Shown: piece after piece, positions 7,728 through 17,550 of the stretch
Numbering within the stretch: position 1 is the stretch's first letter
Layout: each line of letters begins with the position of its first letter
Source of the DNA: Candidatus Burkholderia humilis
GTDB taxonomy: Bacteria > Pseudomonadota > Gammaproteobacteria > Burkholderiales > Burkholderiaceae
Reading direction: 5' to 3'
Length of the DNA: 48,974 bases
Assembly: GCA_001184405.1 (NCBI GenBank)
Contig: LFMX01000038.1
Coordinates: forward strand, 1 to 48,974
Notes under the pieces: model-generated
The model's database searches: none
The model's input: the letters and a program-made list of their open reading frames with translations, nothing else
What the model was told of the DNA's origin: nothing
Program-made: the position numbers and the translations under genes

Positions 7728-8485
7728 ATGCCCGTCAACTACCTTCGCGGCTTCACCTCAGCCGTTCGTACCGACGCCGCCAACCGACGACTTGGTGCCA
7801 CACTGGCCAGTGTCGCTGGCGCGGCGAATGCCGGAGGCTTTCTTGCAATCGGCCAACACACATCGCACATGTCGGGCATTGTGTCGTCGTTGGCCGGCAA
7901 TCTAGTTCTAGGCGATCGTTCAATCGTCCTCACTGCTACGAGCGCGTTACTGTCGTTTCTTGCTGGTGCCGCAACCTCGGCAATTATGTTAACTGGGGTC
8001 GCCGCAGGCGCACTCACAGCATGTACGCGATGCCGCTTGTAGTGGAAGGACTACTGCTGCTCTGCTTCGGAGTGGTTGGCGCGAACCTCGAGCAGCACCG
8101 CCCGCTCCTTGTGCCCGCGATGATCACGCTTCTCTGCTTCGTGATGGGCCTGCAGAATGCGACGATTACGAAGATTTCAAAAGCGGAGATTCGGACGACT
8201 CACGTGACGGGACTCGTGACCGACCTCGGTATCGAAATTGGCAAGAGTCTTTATTGGAATCACGGCGTACGGATGACCGAGTCTGGTTATGTCAGATCCG
8301 ATTGGCGTCGACTTAGTCTACTTGCCTCTCTGCTTGCGATGTTTTTCGTTGGCGGTACGGCCGGAGCAATCGAGTTCAGGCAATTCGGTTTTCCTGCAAC
8401 TATTCCGCTAGCGGGTATCGTTCTAACCCTCGCCGTCGTGCCCGTTACCGATGATCTCTTGAGTAATCGCAGATGCGACTCGTAA
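7728..8485 (+). pseudogene. DUF1275 (YoaK-type) membrane protein, frameshifted
   Basis: From ATG at 7728 the frame reads MPVNYLRGFTSAVRTDAANR, ASVAGAANAGGFLAIGQHTS and HMSGIVSSLAGNLVLGD, the characteristic N-terminal half of DUF1275 proteins, which are small polytopic membrane proteins of unknown function. Near 8010-8030 the frame breaks. The second half follows in another frame (MPLVVEGLLLLCFGVVGANL, MITLLCFVMGLQNATITKIS, EIRTTHVTGLVTDLGIEIGK) to 8485, including the conserved QNA and RTTHxTG segments. Joined, the protein would be about 250 residues, the usual length for the family. One frameshift separates two otherwise intact halves, so the gene is probably inactive. Family assignment is confident. 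Confidence 0.75.
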
Positions 8486-8884
8486 AAGAAATTGCCGTCT
8501 ACCAGACGTCGCCACCTCGCAAACCTCGGCTTAAGCGACTTCCGCGCTAGCTCCTCCCTTGCAGGCGCAGTTGTTGACAGAAAAAACACGGCTATCAGAA
8601 AGCTTTGCGTCCCTCGTTGCTCGCCATTGCCGCTTGACGACCTAGATCACCGGGGAGATACACGAGATACGAAGCATTCAGATCGACCGCGATTCAAGCA
8701 ACGAATCCTTTACCCAAAAATCTCCATCTGGTTTCCGTCGTGAATCTGCCATCGCGGCCTGGTCGTTCCTTAACGGTTCCAGCGGAGCACCGCCCAGCTC
8801 GTTTTTGCAGATTGGGATCCAAACAATCCAGTAGCGTTCGAAAGGAACGCCGCCTCGCATACTCAATAGGCACGTAATAGCGGT
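8486..8884. other. stretch without a recognisable gene
   Basis: About 400 bases between the 3' ends of the DUF1275 gene and the histidine kinase gene, which are convergent. Open frames are short and have no protein-like composition. I see no clear terminator hairpin. Confidence 0.5.
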
Positions 8885-10145
8885 TTATGCAGACAATGTA
8901 GCACCAACCGTGCGGACGACCGCGGCAAATCCACCGCCTGGCACAGTGGCGAGGTGCAAGTTGCTTTGCTGGCTAGACGGAGGAACGGTTTTTCTCAGTG
9001 GCCCGCTCCCCATCGGGCTGTATTGAGTCCGTGGAAGGGCTAACGTAAAAGTTGTGGTAGATGGCGTTGAGGCAATTTCGATTGTTCCATTATGCGCTTT
9101 CGCAATCTCTCGTGCAATGTAAAGGCCCAATCCTATGCCGGCACCTGCTCGACGGCCTCGTGCCGGTCGCGCCGCTCGCTTTAGAGGATCAAAGATGACG
9201 GCTAAGTCGCCGGTTGGTATCGGTTCTCCCTCGTTCGAAACCGAGACCGACACTTCGTCAAACCTTCCGTCGGCCGACACTGCGATGTCGGCGCCCGCGC
9301 GACCATGGTCAATCACGTTCTCCAAAAGGTTGGTAAGTATTTGGCTCAAACGAGAGCCGTCCCATACACCTTCTAACTGTCCGGTGTGCTGGAAACTAAT
9401 CTTTTCGTTCGGATGGACCGCAATGATTTCCGCAATTGAGTTTTTGCAGATGACCTCCAGATTAGCGTGATCGGCGTTTAAAGGAAGTAGATCTCCGAGA
9501 CGGAAGCGTGTGAAATCGAGCAGGTTATTAACAATAACTTTCATTCGTTCAGCGCTTCGATAAATCGTGCCAGCCGTAGCGGGCAGCCTCTCGGATGACG
9601 GAGCAACGACGAGATACTGAGCTGATGCGGATACTGCGCTCAAGGAAGTTCGTAGGTCGTGCGCAAGGATACCGATGAACAGGTCGCGCATGCGATCTAG
9701 TGAAGAAGAGTAGCGGCCGATTGACTCTAGAAGCAATTGATCAATCGCCTCGTCGAAGCGGACAAGTTCTCGCAGACCTGGTCGTTGTTCATCGCCGGAT
9801 GCCTCTAGCCAATGCCGTACGACGCTGGCCCTTAGCGCACGATATTCACCGACCAGGTCGCGCAGCGACAGGGCCTGGGCAAGCCGTTGTTCGGCGTGGG
9901 CGCCCGCCACAGCCGTGATGCCCGGCGAGTTGTCAGGGCTACGGCCTTCGCCTTTCGCAACGCGCTGCGCTTCGGTCTGCGGCCGTTGCATCTCAGCGAC
10001 GATCTGCTGAAGCATCTTTCTGCCTGAGTCTTCAAGAACCGAACTTTTCGTGGCGCGACCGATCTACTCCAAGGCGTTTTGCCTGCGCGGACCAATCTCA
10101 GAGTAGTGTATCGAGGTTCTCATCAATGAAGTCGGCAAGATTCAT
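8885..10145 (-). pseudogene. RsbRD-type sensor histidine kinase with a broken N-terminus
   Basis: A 376-codon open frame from ATG 10015 holds the kinase. It has a helical sensor segment, a dimerisation/phosphoacceptor box GILAHDLRTSLS with H119 counted from that ATG, an N box TNLLENVIDHGRAG, VSNEGEPIP in the place of the D box (Asn instead of Asp, as in many relatives), IFDPL, and a glycine-rich G2 box GAGIGLGLYIAREIA. Sequence before 10015 continues the N-terminal RsbRD-like domain but is damaged. ATG at 10145 gives MNLADFIDENLDTLL and then a stop; a shifted frame reads SEIGPRRQNALE, meets TAG, and continues IGRATKSSVLEDSGRKMLQQ into the open frame. So the native start is probably 10145 with two lesions. 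A truncated kinase could still be made from 10015. No response regulator gene is adjacent. Confidence 0.7.
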
Positions 10146-10797
10146 AAACTTGTCCTGGCTTTAAGCTTCGACCGCAAGCATGTGCACATTAGCTCTCGGG
10201 TGGCGCCGCAGACTTCTTGGATCGGTGGATTCGGATCTTTGATACTCCACATGGGCACAGTAGCAGCATTCGTTGGGCCTATGCAGTACGGTCTAATCTC
10301 CGAATTGAACGGTTTTCGGACGAGGTCCGTAATTCGGTTGAAAAAATCGGATTCTCAGGGCTAGATGATTCCCATTTGTTCGAAGAGTCCATTCCTCGTG
10401 GCGCTTACGACACCTCAGATGTCCAACCTACTCAAAGGCATATGGGCTCTATCGAAAAGGAGAACAACGAAAACGGGTGCCATTCGTCATGCGTTAGTAG
10501 TCGTTTACACAGTTGATGCCATTGGCATGGTGTTGGTTGGTGGACGGTCCTTGGGGTCGTCTCGTTCAACGGATTCGGTAGCCTTTCAACCTCCCCTCAG
10601 TGGTTTTTGACTTCCACGATGTATGCCATTTGACCGCACCCTCAACTCGATTCTCCGGCGATACAAGGCTCGTCCGTTGGGCACGCAGTTTTTTGCAAAT
10701 TCATCCCAGTTAAATAACGAGTTAGCAAACGTAAAAATTGCACGCAACCTTTTTAAAGAGCATATGCTACTTTGGTTCGTCGCAACCGGAGCTGCAT
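10146..10797. other. stretch without a convincing gene
   Basis: About 650 bases. Open plus-strand frames exist (for example 10217-10516) but lack ribosome binding sites and recognisable sequence. Composition suggests non-coding or decayed DNA and presumably includes the promoter of the kinase gene. Confidence 0.45.
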
Positions 10798-11028
10798 ATG
10801 ATCTTTTACCACCGCGGAGCCGCGATACAACCATCGGTGACACGAGTTGGAAATACATTCGTCGCGCGAGCCTCCATCTTGGAGAAAGACGGGGAAGCTA
10901 CGTCCTTAGGCGATTTGGGCGCCTTTGCAAGCAAAGACGGGGCATATAGATTCGCCTTGCGCTGCGCGACGGCGTTCGTCGAAGGAGAAGCCATGCCGCT
11001 TCCACCTTTCGCGATACTTACGCATTAG
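10798..11028 (+). CDS. 76-residue protein of a small Burkholderiaceae family, function unknown
   Basis: ATG at 10798 is preceded by GGAG at 10787-10790. The product starts MIFYHRGAAIQPSVTRVGN and continues TFVARASILEKDGEATSLGD and SKDGAYRFALRCATAFVEGE, an alternation of short strands and a helix. It resembles the many 70-80-residue proteins of Burkholderia in which a beta-rich first half is followed by a helix with regularly spaced alanines. I know no function for these. The upstream open frame starting at 10738 adds residues that are not conserved-looking, so I prefer 10798. Confidence 0.5.
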   Translation: MIFYHRGAAIQPSVTRVGNTFVARASILEKDGEATSLGDLGAFASKDGAYRFALRCATAFVEGEAMPLPPFAILTH

Positions 11029-12379
11029 CATTCGAGATGGCGTTAAGCAATCCCTCGTTCCGAATATGTGTTCAATCTGCGTCAGTGCTTCTAGAAACGG
11101 GAAGCAACCGAGCTTGCCTCAAACATGGCCGCTCTGACTTTTTTCAAATGCTTTGCCCCTGTCGTTGAACGCAATAGTTTAAGCGATGGATATCTGGCGA
11201 ACCGCGTCGTCGGAATACACTGCCAACCATAGTTGCGAAACCAGCTTTTTCTCAGCAGAGTCATAGTCGAACACTCAAGCCGTGCAAAGCAACCGATGTA
11301 ATCCGAACGAATTTTGAATGGTCGATACGTCAGAAATCACACCGCTTTGGCGTCCCCTCGATCGACACAGATCAGTATTCGATTCGTCAGTGGCGGCTGC
11401 ATCAAGTTTGATGCGGTCATAAGTCGTCGCACATGAGGTTAAGCCCGCATATGCTAGAGCGATGGGCACTTTACGCTCGTCGTTTCCACCGACTACCTGG
11501 CATATTGACTTGGAAGACTTCCTTGGGGTTATTCGATATCCTGCTGTCCACACCAGCAGGACTCCGCTCTTGGCGCAACTGCGTCAGCCGCACGTTCGGT
11601 CATGCTGTCTCTCTACTAATGCGCCGCTGAGCGAAGCGTTGCAACAACACGAAATAAGTGGCGGCGTCATTACTGAGTCGCTTGGTGTCGACATGACTAC
11701 GTAAATCAATCGCCAAGGACTCCTCCGTACTTACGAGTGATCGCACGTTAATACTGGACAGTGGTGAGACTTTGAGCTATGGGCGAGTTTCCCCCTTTGA
11801 CAACGAACATCCGTCGAAGAGTCTCGCCCTGGTAGTCTGGACAGCGGAGCCGATCTGTCGCCGCGGGCTTCGCGGCCAGGTGCATCGCCGCGAATCAACC
11901 AGACTATTCCAAGCATGCACACTCGGCCGCGAACCCTCTAGTCCCAACTCCCCAGGTCGCGCCCGTTCGCTCCCGCTTGGCGCCAAACTGCCGGTCGCGG
12001 AGTGTTGAGCCCTCTCCTCCGGCAAGAACATGTAGCCAAAAGTTTTATACGCGCGGCAGAAGCTGCGTGCTTCATGCGACGGCGCAATCCTAACTCGGTT
12101 CTTACACTCGATGGCCGCAAAGCGCGCTTGAACATGCCATCTATCCGACATTCTGCGATGGCTTGATAACCGAAGAGGCTATCTCATTGATCATGATCTT
12201 CTCGAGATTGCAAGCTCTGTCAAGAAGCTGGAAACGCTAGTAGCTCGAAGAGCAAGCGCGATGAAGCGATTCTTGAGCGGAGACTGCCTCTGCTTTGCTT
12301 CCAGACGGCCACTGCAGCGGCTTCAGTCCATTTAAATTGGTTTGGCTATAGGCTTTCATCGACCTTATGTCTCTTCACA
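11029..12379. other. long stretch without a recognisable gene
   Basis: About 1.35 kb. Several open frames of 60-125 codons occur on both strands, but none combines a ribosome binding site with protein-like sequence. A plus-strand piece at about 12138-12337 (ILRWLDNRRGYLIDHDLLEI, then SSVKKLETLVARRASAMKRF) reads slightly better than its surroundings. It may be a fragment of a helical protein. The stretch is probably decayed DNA. Confidence 0.4.
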
Positions 12380-12984
12380 ATGATCCTTCTAAACCATTTC
12401 CAGCGTGCAGCCGCCATTGACCTACCGCCCCGCATCAATCTCGTTCAAACACTCGAGTTCGAAGAGCTGCTGAGCGCAGCAACTGAGCATGGCGACATCG
12501 GGATCTTCACTGCTCCCGGCGCGATTTTTGACCGGCTACCGCGTCTTGCGGTAGATGAGGACGCGGTCATGTCGTAACCGTGCCGCCATTCATCGAAATC
12601 GACTGGGCTCGCCAAACTGAAGACTGGCTTATTCCGTACAACGCGACTGACTGGGACGATGGGCCGTTGCAGACAATGCTTCGACTCGGCACCGGCTCGC
12701 TCGCGCTCGACTATGTCGCGGCATCATTTGTCCTTGAGCAAATCAAAGACAGTCTGATCGTTGTCTACGTCTTTCCGGATTGCGTCGCGTCGGTCCGCTA
12801 CCGGTGGCACCCGATGTTACTCGAGTCTCTCGAGGGATTGTTCCAGTCGACGAGATTCTACGCCTCTATTATTGCTGAGAGCGCGACGTACCGAGAACCC
12901 GCAGGGCGATCCTCGCACTGCGACCAGCTACGGAAGGTGTATGGCTCACTAAGCGTCGACTGCGCTCTCAACGTTTCACTTTGA
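12380..12984 (+). pseudogene. remnant of a LysR-family regulator (effector-binding part)
   Basis: Two consecutive frames, 12380-12577 and 12580-12984, together resemble the C-terminal co-inducer-binding domain of a LysR regulator. The first gives FEELLSAATEHGDIGIFTAP and RLAVDEDAVMS, like the segment after the hinge in which the lobe reads as a small-molecule sensor. The second gives PPFIEIDWARQTEDWLIPYN and RLGTGSLALDYVAASFVLEQ, like the later VDW and LGALALDYL segments of one LysR subfamily. No helix-turn-helix N-terminus was found upstream, and a stop and frame change separate the pieces. It is therefore at best a non-functional fragment. The identification is tentative. Confidence 0.35.
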
Positions 12985-13051
12985 CCGTCGTTCATCCCCT
13001 TAGCGGAGCCGCTTTGCTGGCCGCCGCGCTTATCTTATTATTTCGATTACG

Positions 13052-13717
13052 TCAGACGGTGCGACCGCCACGAGCAGCCATCGCCCTAGTCAGAACCGCA
13101 GACGATAAGGAAATTGCCTCTTCGATGGTCAACGGTTCCGGCTTGGTCATCCAGCTGATCTCCCACTCGTACAAACGCAACACTTGGCGATGTTCGAAAT
13201 TGCTCGCATTAAGCGTGCACATTCCGATGTTGACCACCGCGAGGTCAGGATGACTCACGCCGTCCAAGCTCCAACCTCTTCCAGCCGCCGCTTCACAGCA
13301 ACAAAGATATATTGCCTCCCAGGTGCACTTCAACCTTGAAGCATCAGACAGTTCCGTTCGATTGGCGTCGCGTTGCATCGACTTTGCGCACGCGGTTCGA
13401 TGACTATCCTCCGGATTAAGTTGAATTGCGTCAGCCACCGAAATCGCCAATCGCTCCGAGGTTGTCATGTCGAAGGCTCCGGGCGACACCGACTTCGTTA
13501 AAAGTCTAGGCTCCTCTTGAGGCCTGGGTTTGGACCAGACTTCCGGCAGTGCCGCATGCGACTGTAGGACATCAGACGCTGTCGGAAAGTGCCGTAGCAA
13601 AGATAGCCAGCGTGCGAAGCAACCGAGCATCGACCGCCTCGATTGTATCAGCGAGAGTTTGCAAAAAAAATCCCGTGCGCCTAAAGTCGCATGTGTTCGC
13701 TCATGTGCTGTCGTCAT
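13052..13717 (-). CDS. BPSL0761-like N-terminal region fused to an unknown C-terminal region
   Basis: ATG at 13717 has a good Shine-Dalgarno sequence (AAGGAGAG on the minus strand, 13722-13729). The first 50 residues (MTTAHERTHATLGARDFFCK, MLGCFARWLSLLRHFPTASD) match the short BPSL0761 family of Burkholderia, usually 60-80 residues, which often sits in mobile regions. The frame then continues without a stop for another 170 residues (ERLAISVADAIQLNPEDSHR, CTWEAIYLCCCEAAAGRGWS, PEPLTIEEAISLSSAVLTRA). This part looks like an independent small protein, so a lost stop or a fusion is possible. No function is known for either part. Translation probably begins at 13717, not at the ATG at 13735 upstream. 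Confidence 0.5.
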   Translation of the reverse strand: MTTAHERTHATLGARDFFCKLSLIQSRRSMLGCFARWLSLLRHFPTASDVLQSHAALPEVWSKPRPQEEPRLLTKSVSPGAFDMTTSERLAISVADAIQLNPEDSHRTACAKSMQRDANRTELSDASRLKCTWEAIYLCCCEAAAGRGWSLDGVSHPDLAVVNIGMCTLNASNFEHRQVLRLYEWEISWMTKPEPLTIEEAISLSSAVLTRAMAARGGRTV

Positions 13718-13824
13718 GATCGCTCTCCTTCGCATCCGTCTTCAAGCACACTCGTCCAGGTCAAGCTCGCAAATGAACTCAACCCGCTGTTTCGGCCAAC
13801 CCATCATGCCAGACGACACTAGCT

Positions 13825-13852
13825 TTGAACGGTACAAAAAATGTCCTATAAT
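13825..13852 (+). promoter_or_regulatory. candidate sigma-70 promoter upstream of the Tn7-like module
   Basis: TTGAAC at 13825-13830 and TATAAT at 13847-13852 are separated by 16 bases in an A+T-rich segment. The element reads toward tnsA, whose ATG is at 14175, with no other gene between. The -10 is a perfect consensus; the -35 matches four of six. The surrounding A+T-rich DNA (13840-13905) may also be part of the transposon end. Confidence 0.4.
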
Positions 13853-14174
13853 CTTGTTAAAAAGAACTATAACTCACTTATGAGACTTTATCTTATAAAA
13901 TTTTAGCTGCGGCCGTATCAGCGCTTCGATCGCTATATGGGTTAACCGCGGCCTACCCGCGGCTCTTTCTGGAGAGACCCGTGCTTCTAAGTGCTCAATC
14001 AGGCGCCCTGCGACTGCGCCCTTCGCATTGCCGCGTTCCGTTCTCTGACGGCGACGCTTCCAATTGTTCGCGCTCGCGGCACGCGCGAAGGTCGCAGCAA
14101 ACCACCACCCTGCTGTCAGTACCTGCACAGACAAATCCGTGCCGAACAATCAACGCGGCGGGAGGCTGAGCGCC

Positions 14175-15023
14175 ATGGCTCGTGGAATACGAAACTGGAC
14201 GGAAAAGCTCATCGCTCAGCGCATACGGGAAGGATACGGAGAGGGCGAAGGTGCGGCTTACAAGCCATGGATCCGCACCGCCGATTTCTCTTCACTGGGA
14301 CGGACCACCCGGATGTACAGCGCAAAGTTCGCGCGCACGTTAGAGCTCGTCTCTGATGTGGAAATTCGAACGTTTCTGATGCTCGAATGGGCAAATGATA
14401 TCACTCAAGTCTACGAGCAACTCCCACTTGAGCGGGAGCAAATTCTGCAAATTGCAGCAGCGCTTGGCATTCGCCACCCCTGCTATCCGGGCACGACCGT
14501 CCCAGCGGTGATGACCGTCGACTTTCTCGCAGTACATGGGAATCTCGTTGACGCCAAGCTACAAGCGTTCGATTGCAAAAGGTTGGAAGACGCAAAAGAC
14601 CCAACCACGAGAGAGAAGCTTCAAATTACGCGCGCCTACTTCGCCGGGCGTGACATCGCTCATCGTCTGGTGTTCAGTTCGAAACTTCCTATGCAAAAGG
14701 TGGAGAACATTGAGTGGGCACGCGGTGGCGTGATCAAGCAAGACGAGATCAACCCGACACCCAGCTATCTTCGCGAGAAAGCGGCCTCGACGACTCATGA
14801 GCTCGCACACTCTACGTGCACAGCCGCGCTCAACGAATATTGCCGAACGTTCGATGAGCGCCACGGACTTCGGAGCGGCTTTGGCATGCGTTTAGCCCGT
14901 CATCTCATTTGGGAGCACACGCTCGTTTGCGACATCGACACGCCTCGATTGGAGTCGGCGCCGCTGTCAAGCTTCCGGGTTGCCCAAAGTGGAGAGCTGT
15001 TGCTACAGGCTTCAGGTGCATAG
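14175..15023 (+). CDS. tnsA: TnsA-type endonuclease subunit of a Tn7-like transposase
   Basis: 282 residues from ATG 14175, with GGAGG at 14161-14165; an upstream open extension to 14064 is not conserved-looking. TnsA cuts the 5' ends of the transposon together with TnsB, which cuts the 3' ends. N-terminal motifs are MARGIRNWTEKLIAQRIREG and the Tn7 TnsA-like WIRTADFSSLGRTTRMYS. The nuclease-fold residues are E63 in DVEIRTFLMLEWA, D116 in MTVDFLAVHG and K135 in AFDCKR. The usual glutamine before this lysine appears as D133, a variant also seen in other holliday-type nuclease folds. The second half is the winged-helix region that contacts TnsC. The gene is intact, unlike the following tnsB, tnsC and tniQ. 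Confidence 0.85.
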   Translation: MARGIRNWTEKLIAQRIREGYGEGEGAAYKPWIRTADFSSLGRTTRMYSAKFARTLELVSDVEIRTFLMLEWANDITQVYEQLPLEREQILQIAAALGIRHPCYPGTTVPAVMTVDFLAVHGNLVDAKLQAFDCKRLEDAKDPTTREKLQITRAYFAGRDIAHRLVFSSKLPMQKVENIEWARGGVIKQDEINPTPSYLREKAASTTHELAHSTCTAALNEYCRTFDERHGLRSGFGMRLARHLIWEHTLVCDIDTPRLESAPLSSFRVAQSGELLLQASGA

Positions 15024-15364
15024 CGGCCATTCGTTCCAGAATTCGCAGCGCGTTGTCGTCTGCTTCATTCACTCAGCGCGCTGCACTTGTCTTTTTCTAG
15101 AGACAGATATGGACCTTCAAGGCACCAGACGCGCGACAGGCGAGTGCTTAATCAGCCGAATCGCGGGAACGTTGACAACGTATCTACTTCCGCGCAACGA
15201 ATTTTGGAAACGTGACCCAACATGGCCGCCCTGCTTAGACCAGCGCGATTTCGACCTTATGCAGCTCAGAGCGTTCATGGCACCGCTGCTAAGGACGCCG
15301 ATGCGGCGACGGCCACCTCGCTGTCGGCACACATCGATCACGCACGAGCGGGGATGTCGCCAAT
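15024..15364. other. gap between tnsA and recognisable tnsB
   Basis: 340 bases that in related modules would hold little or nothing because tnsB usually follows tnsA directly. Overlapping plus-strand frames (14980-15426, 15222-15473) have no protein-like sequence. The first codons of tnsB may lie here in decayed form, since the frame upstream of 15365 stays open for several codons (TSGDVANVPW). Confidence 0.4.
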
Positions 15365-17355
15365 GTGCCATGGATTGGCGAACACTCAGTTGCAGGCAAC
15401 TACCTCGAGACAGACATATACATTAAGAATGACCTCATCTCCGCGGTTGATGGCAAGCGATATCGCGTCCTGACAGTAGAGCTTGGCCTTGCTCTCGGCT
15501 GGGTGTTCTGCGTCGACGATGAAAACGCTATGCCCGAGCAGCGCGACTTCAACAAACTGACCGGCCACTCCGTCCGCACACCTCGAAAACCTGCTGGCAA
15601 TGCGGCGACGCCAAATTTCGAAGACTTCTCGAACAGCTCGAAACGCCGGGCGCGTCACGCGCACGAAACAATCAAACCGCTCATCGCCAATCCAGAGATA
15701 TTCCGCGCCGAAGTCCGAGGACCTTTGCTCGAAGAGTATTCCGAGAAAACGGGAATCTCGAAGACCACTCTCTACCGCTATCTCAAACTCTGGTGGAGAA
15801 ACGGTCAGACCCTCATGGCATTGATTCCAGACTTCGATGGCATTGGAAAAGGAAACAGGGATACGACTTCTGGGCCAGGTCGAAAGGCGCGTGACGGCCG
15901 CTACGAAGTCTTCCAGATGAAACCCGGAGACTTCCAGAACGTCTCTAAAGCTATCAAGAAATACTTCCTGAAGGGCGAGATTTCGACGCTTGCAGGCGCC
16001 CACTTCCAGATGCGACAGCAATCGTACAGCTATCAGGATGGCAATGGAGATGCGTTCCTGCTCCCCGACGGTGAATTTCCGTCGATTCATCAGTTTCGGC
16101 ATATCGCACGAACACGCTTCAAGCTTTCCGACACGCTCCGGAAAAAACATGGCGATAAGAAATTCCACCGCGAGCACGGAAGCTACCTCGGGAGCGCGCT
16201 TGAGGAATGCGTTGGAATCGGCCACATCTACGAAATCGACGCGACGATCGCGGACGTTTTCTTGGTTGCCAAGGAAGACCGCACAAGCATCATCGGAAAA
16301 CCCACGCTCTATCTCATTTACGACAGATGGAGTCGCATGATTGTTGGGTTCTATATCGGCCTAGAAAACGCCAGCTGGACTGGCGCGATGCTTGCTTGCT
16401 ATCCTCAGTATTGCTGCGGACAAGCAAGCGCTTTGCGAATGCTATGGTGTTCCGTATGACCCTGAAGACTGGCCTGCAGACGGAATCTTTCCTCAGCGGG
16501 TCCTTGGCGACCGGGGAGAGATGGCGTCCGCGAATCTGCGATGGCTTGGAGTCGACCGTCTCAAACACTCAGAGTCTTCTCCCGCAACGAAAGGGCACTA
16601 TCGAGTGTGGCTTCCGCGTGTTCCACGCGCAAATCCGCGAGATCGTTCCAGGATATGAGCCGCCATTCAACCAGGTGAAGTGCCGCGAGAAGCAATACGA
16701 CCGGGATGCAAGCCTGACGCTCGATGAGTTCGTCGCGGTGGTTCTCAACCATATCATTGCCCACAACCGCACGGTCATGAATGGCTACGATCTCACGACC
16801 GACCACGTGCTCAGAGGTGTTCCGGCCATCCCGCTACGTCTGTGGGACGACAACATTTCGGTACGCGCGGGCGCACTCGCGAGATACGACTACGATTTTG
16901 TTCAGCTGCAATTGATACCAAAGGGCGAGGCGAACGTTACCAAAGACGGTATCGAATTCAAGCGTTGCGTGTACGAACCGCCCGAAGGCTGCGAATGGAT
17001 TTTGACGGCGAAGCTGTGAGGCGCATTCTCCGTCCAGTGCTCCTTCGACTACCGACTGGTCGACACAATCGTCGTGTATGACCCAAAAAATTTGCGGATA
17101 TCGATGGTCTGCAAGCTCACGGGTGCAAGCAAAAAATACATCGGCTACTCGTTCGCAGAGGTTGATTTCATTGAACGCAAGAAGGTGCTCGTCAATTTTG
17201 AAGGCAAGTCGGAATCGGATAATGCGCGTGCCACCCTCCAGCGACGCGCTAGGGCCGTGACAGAGCCTGCGATTGCACGCACCAAGATAGCAGCGAAGGG
17301 GATGTCACGGTCGGGCAGACGTGCGGATACGGCTGCTGCAAGAGACGCTGAGTGA
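15365..17355 (+). pseudogene. tnsB: TnsB-type DDE transposase, disrupted by two frameshifts and a nonsense codon
   Basis: The frame from GTG 15365 carries the N-terminal DNA-binding region (ISAVDGKRYRVLTVELGLAL, a helix-turn-helix near ISKTTLYRYLKLWWRNG) and the start of the retroviral-integrase-like core (HIYEIDATIADVFLV). After ENASWTGAMLA near 16390 a shift gives CECYGVPYDPEDWPADGIF and RVLGDRGEM. After about 16535 another shift gives QRKGTIECGFRVFHAQIREI and the Mu-type C-terminal barrel to TAKL, then a TGA at 17017-17019. The same frame continues GAFSVQCSFDYRLVDTIVVY, KKVLVNFEGKSES, to 17355. The DDE triad is D at 16238, D at 16509 and E at 16603, each in a different frame. The protein would cut and join the 3' ends; as it stands it cannot be made. 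Confidence 0.85.
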
Positions 17356-17550
17356 GCAGCAATCCGGCAGCAAGAAGCCGGGCCAATCTGCCCTCAGCGC
17401 CTGCTCACACGTCAAACGTCATCTCCTTGAAGGACCATGCTACGAACATCGCCCCCCCTTCGGGAAACCTTCCAGCGAGCGGATCCAATGCGTCGGCATC
17501 GGGTTCCTCCATTCGTCACTTACTACGCCGCAAAGCCCAGGAGAAGCAAA

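Noticed and set aside
11760..12010. Region suspected to be an insertion-sequence end
   Set aside because: It has some short inverted GC patterns, but no transposase motif or clear terminal repeats could be found.
15090..15420. A near-repeat GAGACAGATAT / GAGACAGACAT around the tnsB start
   Set aside because: Only about ten bases match and no longer similarity surrounds them; chance similarity cannot be excluded.
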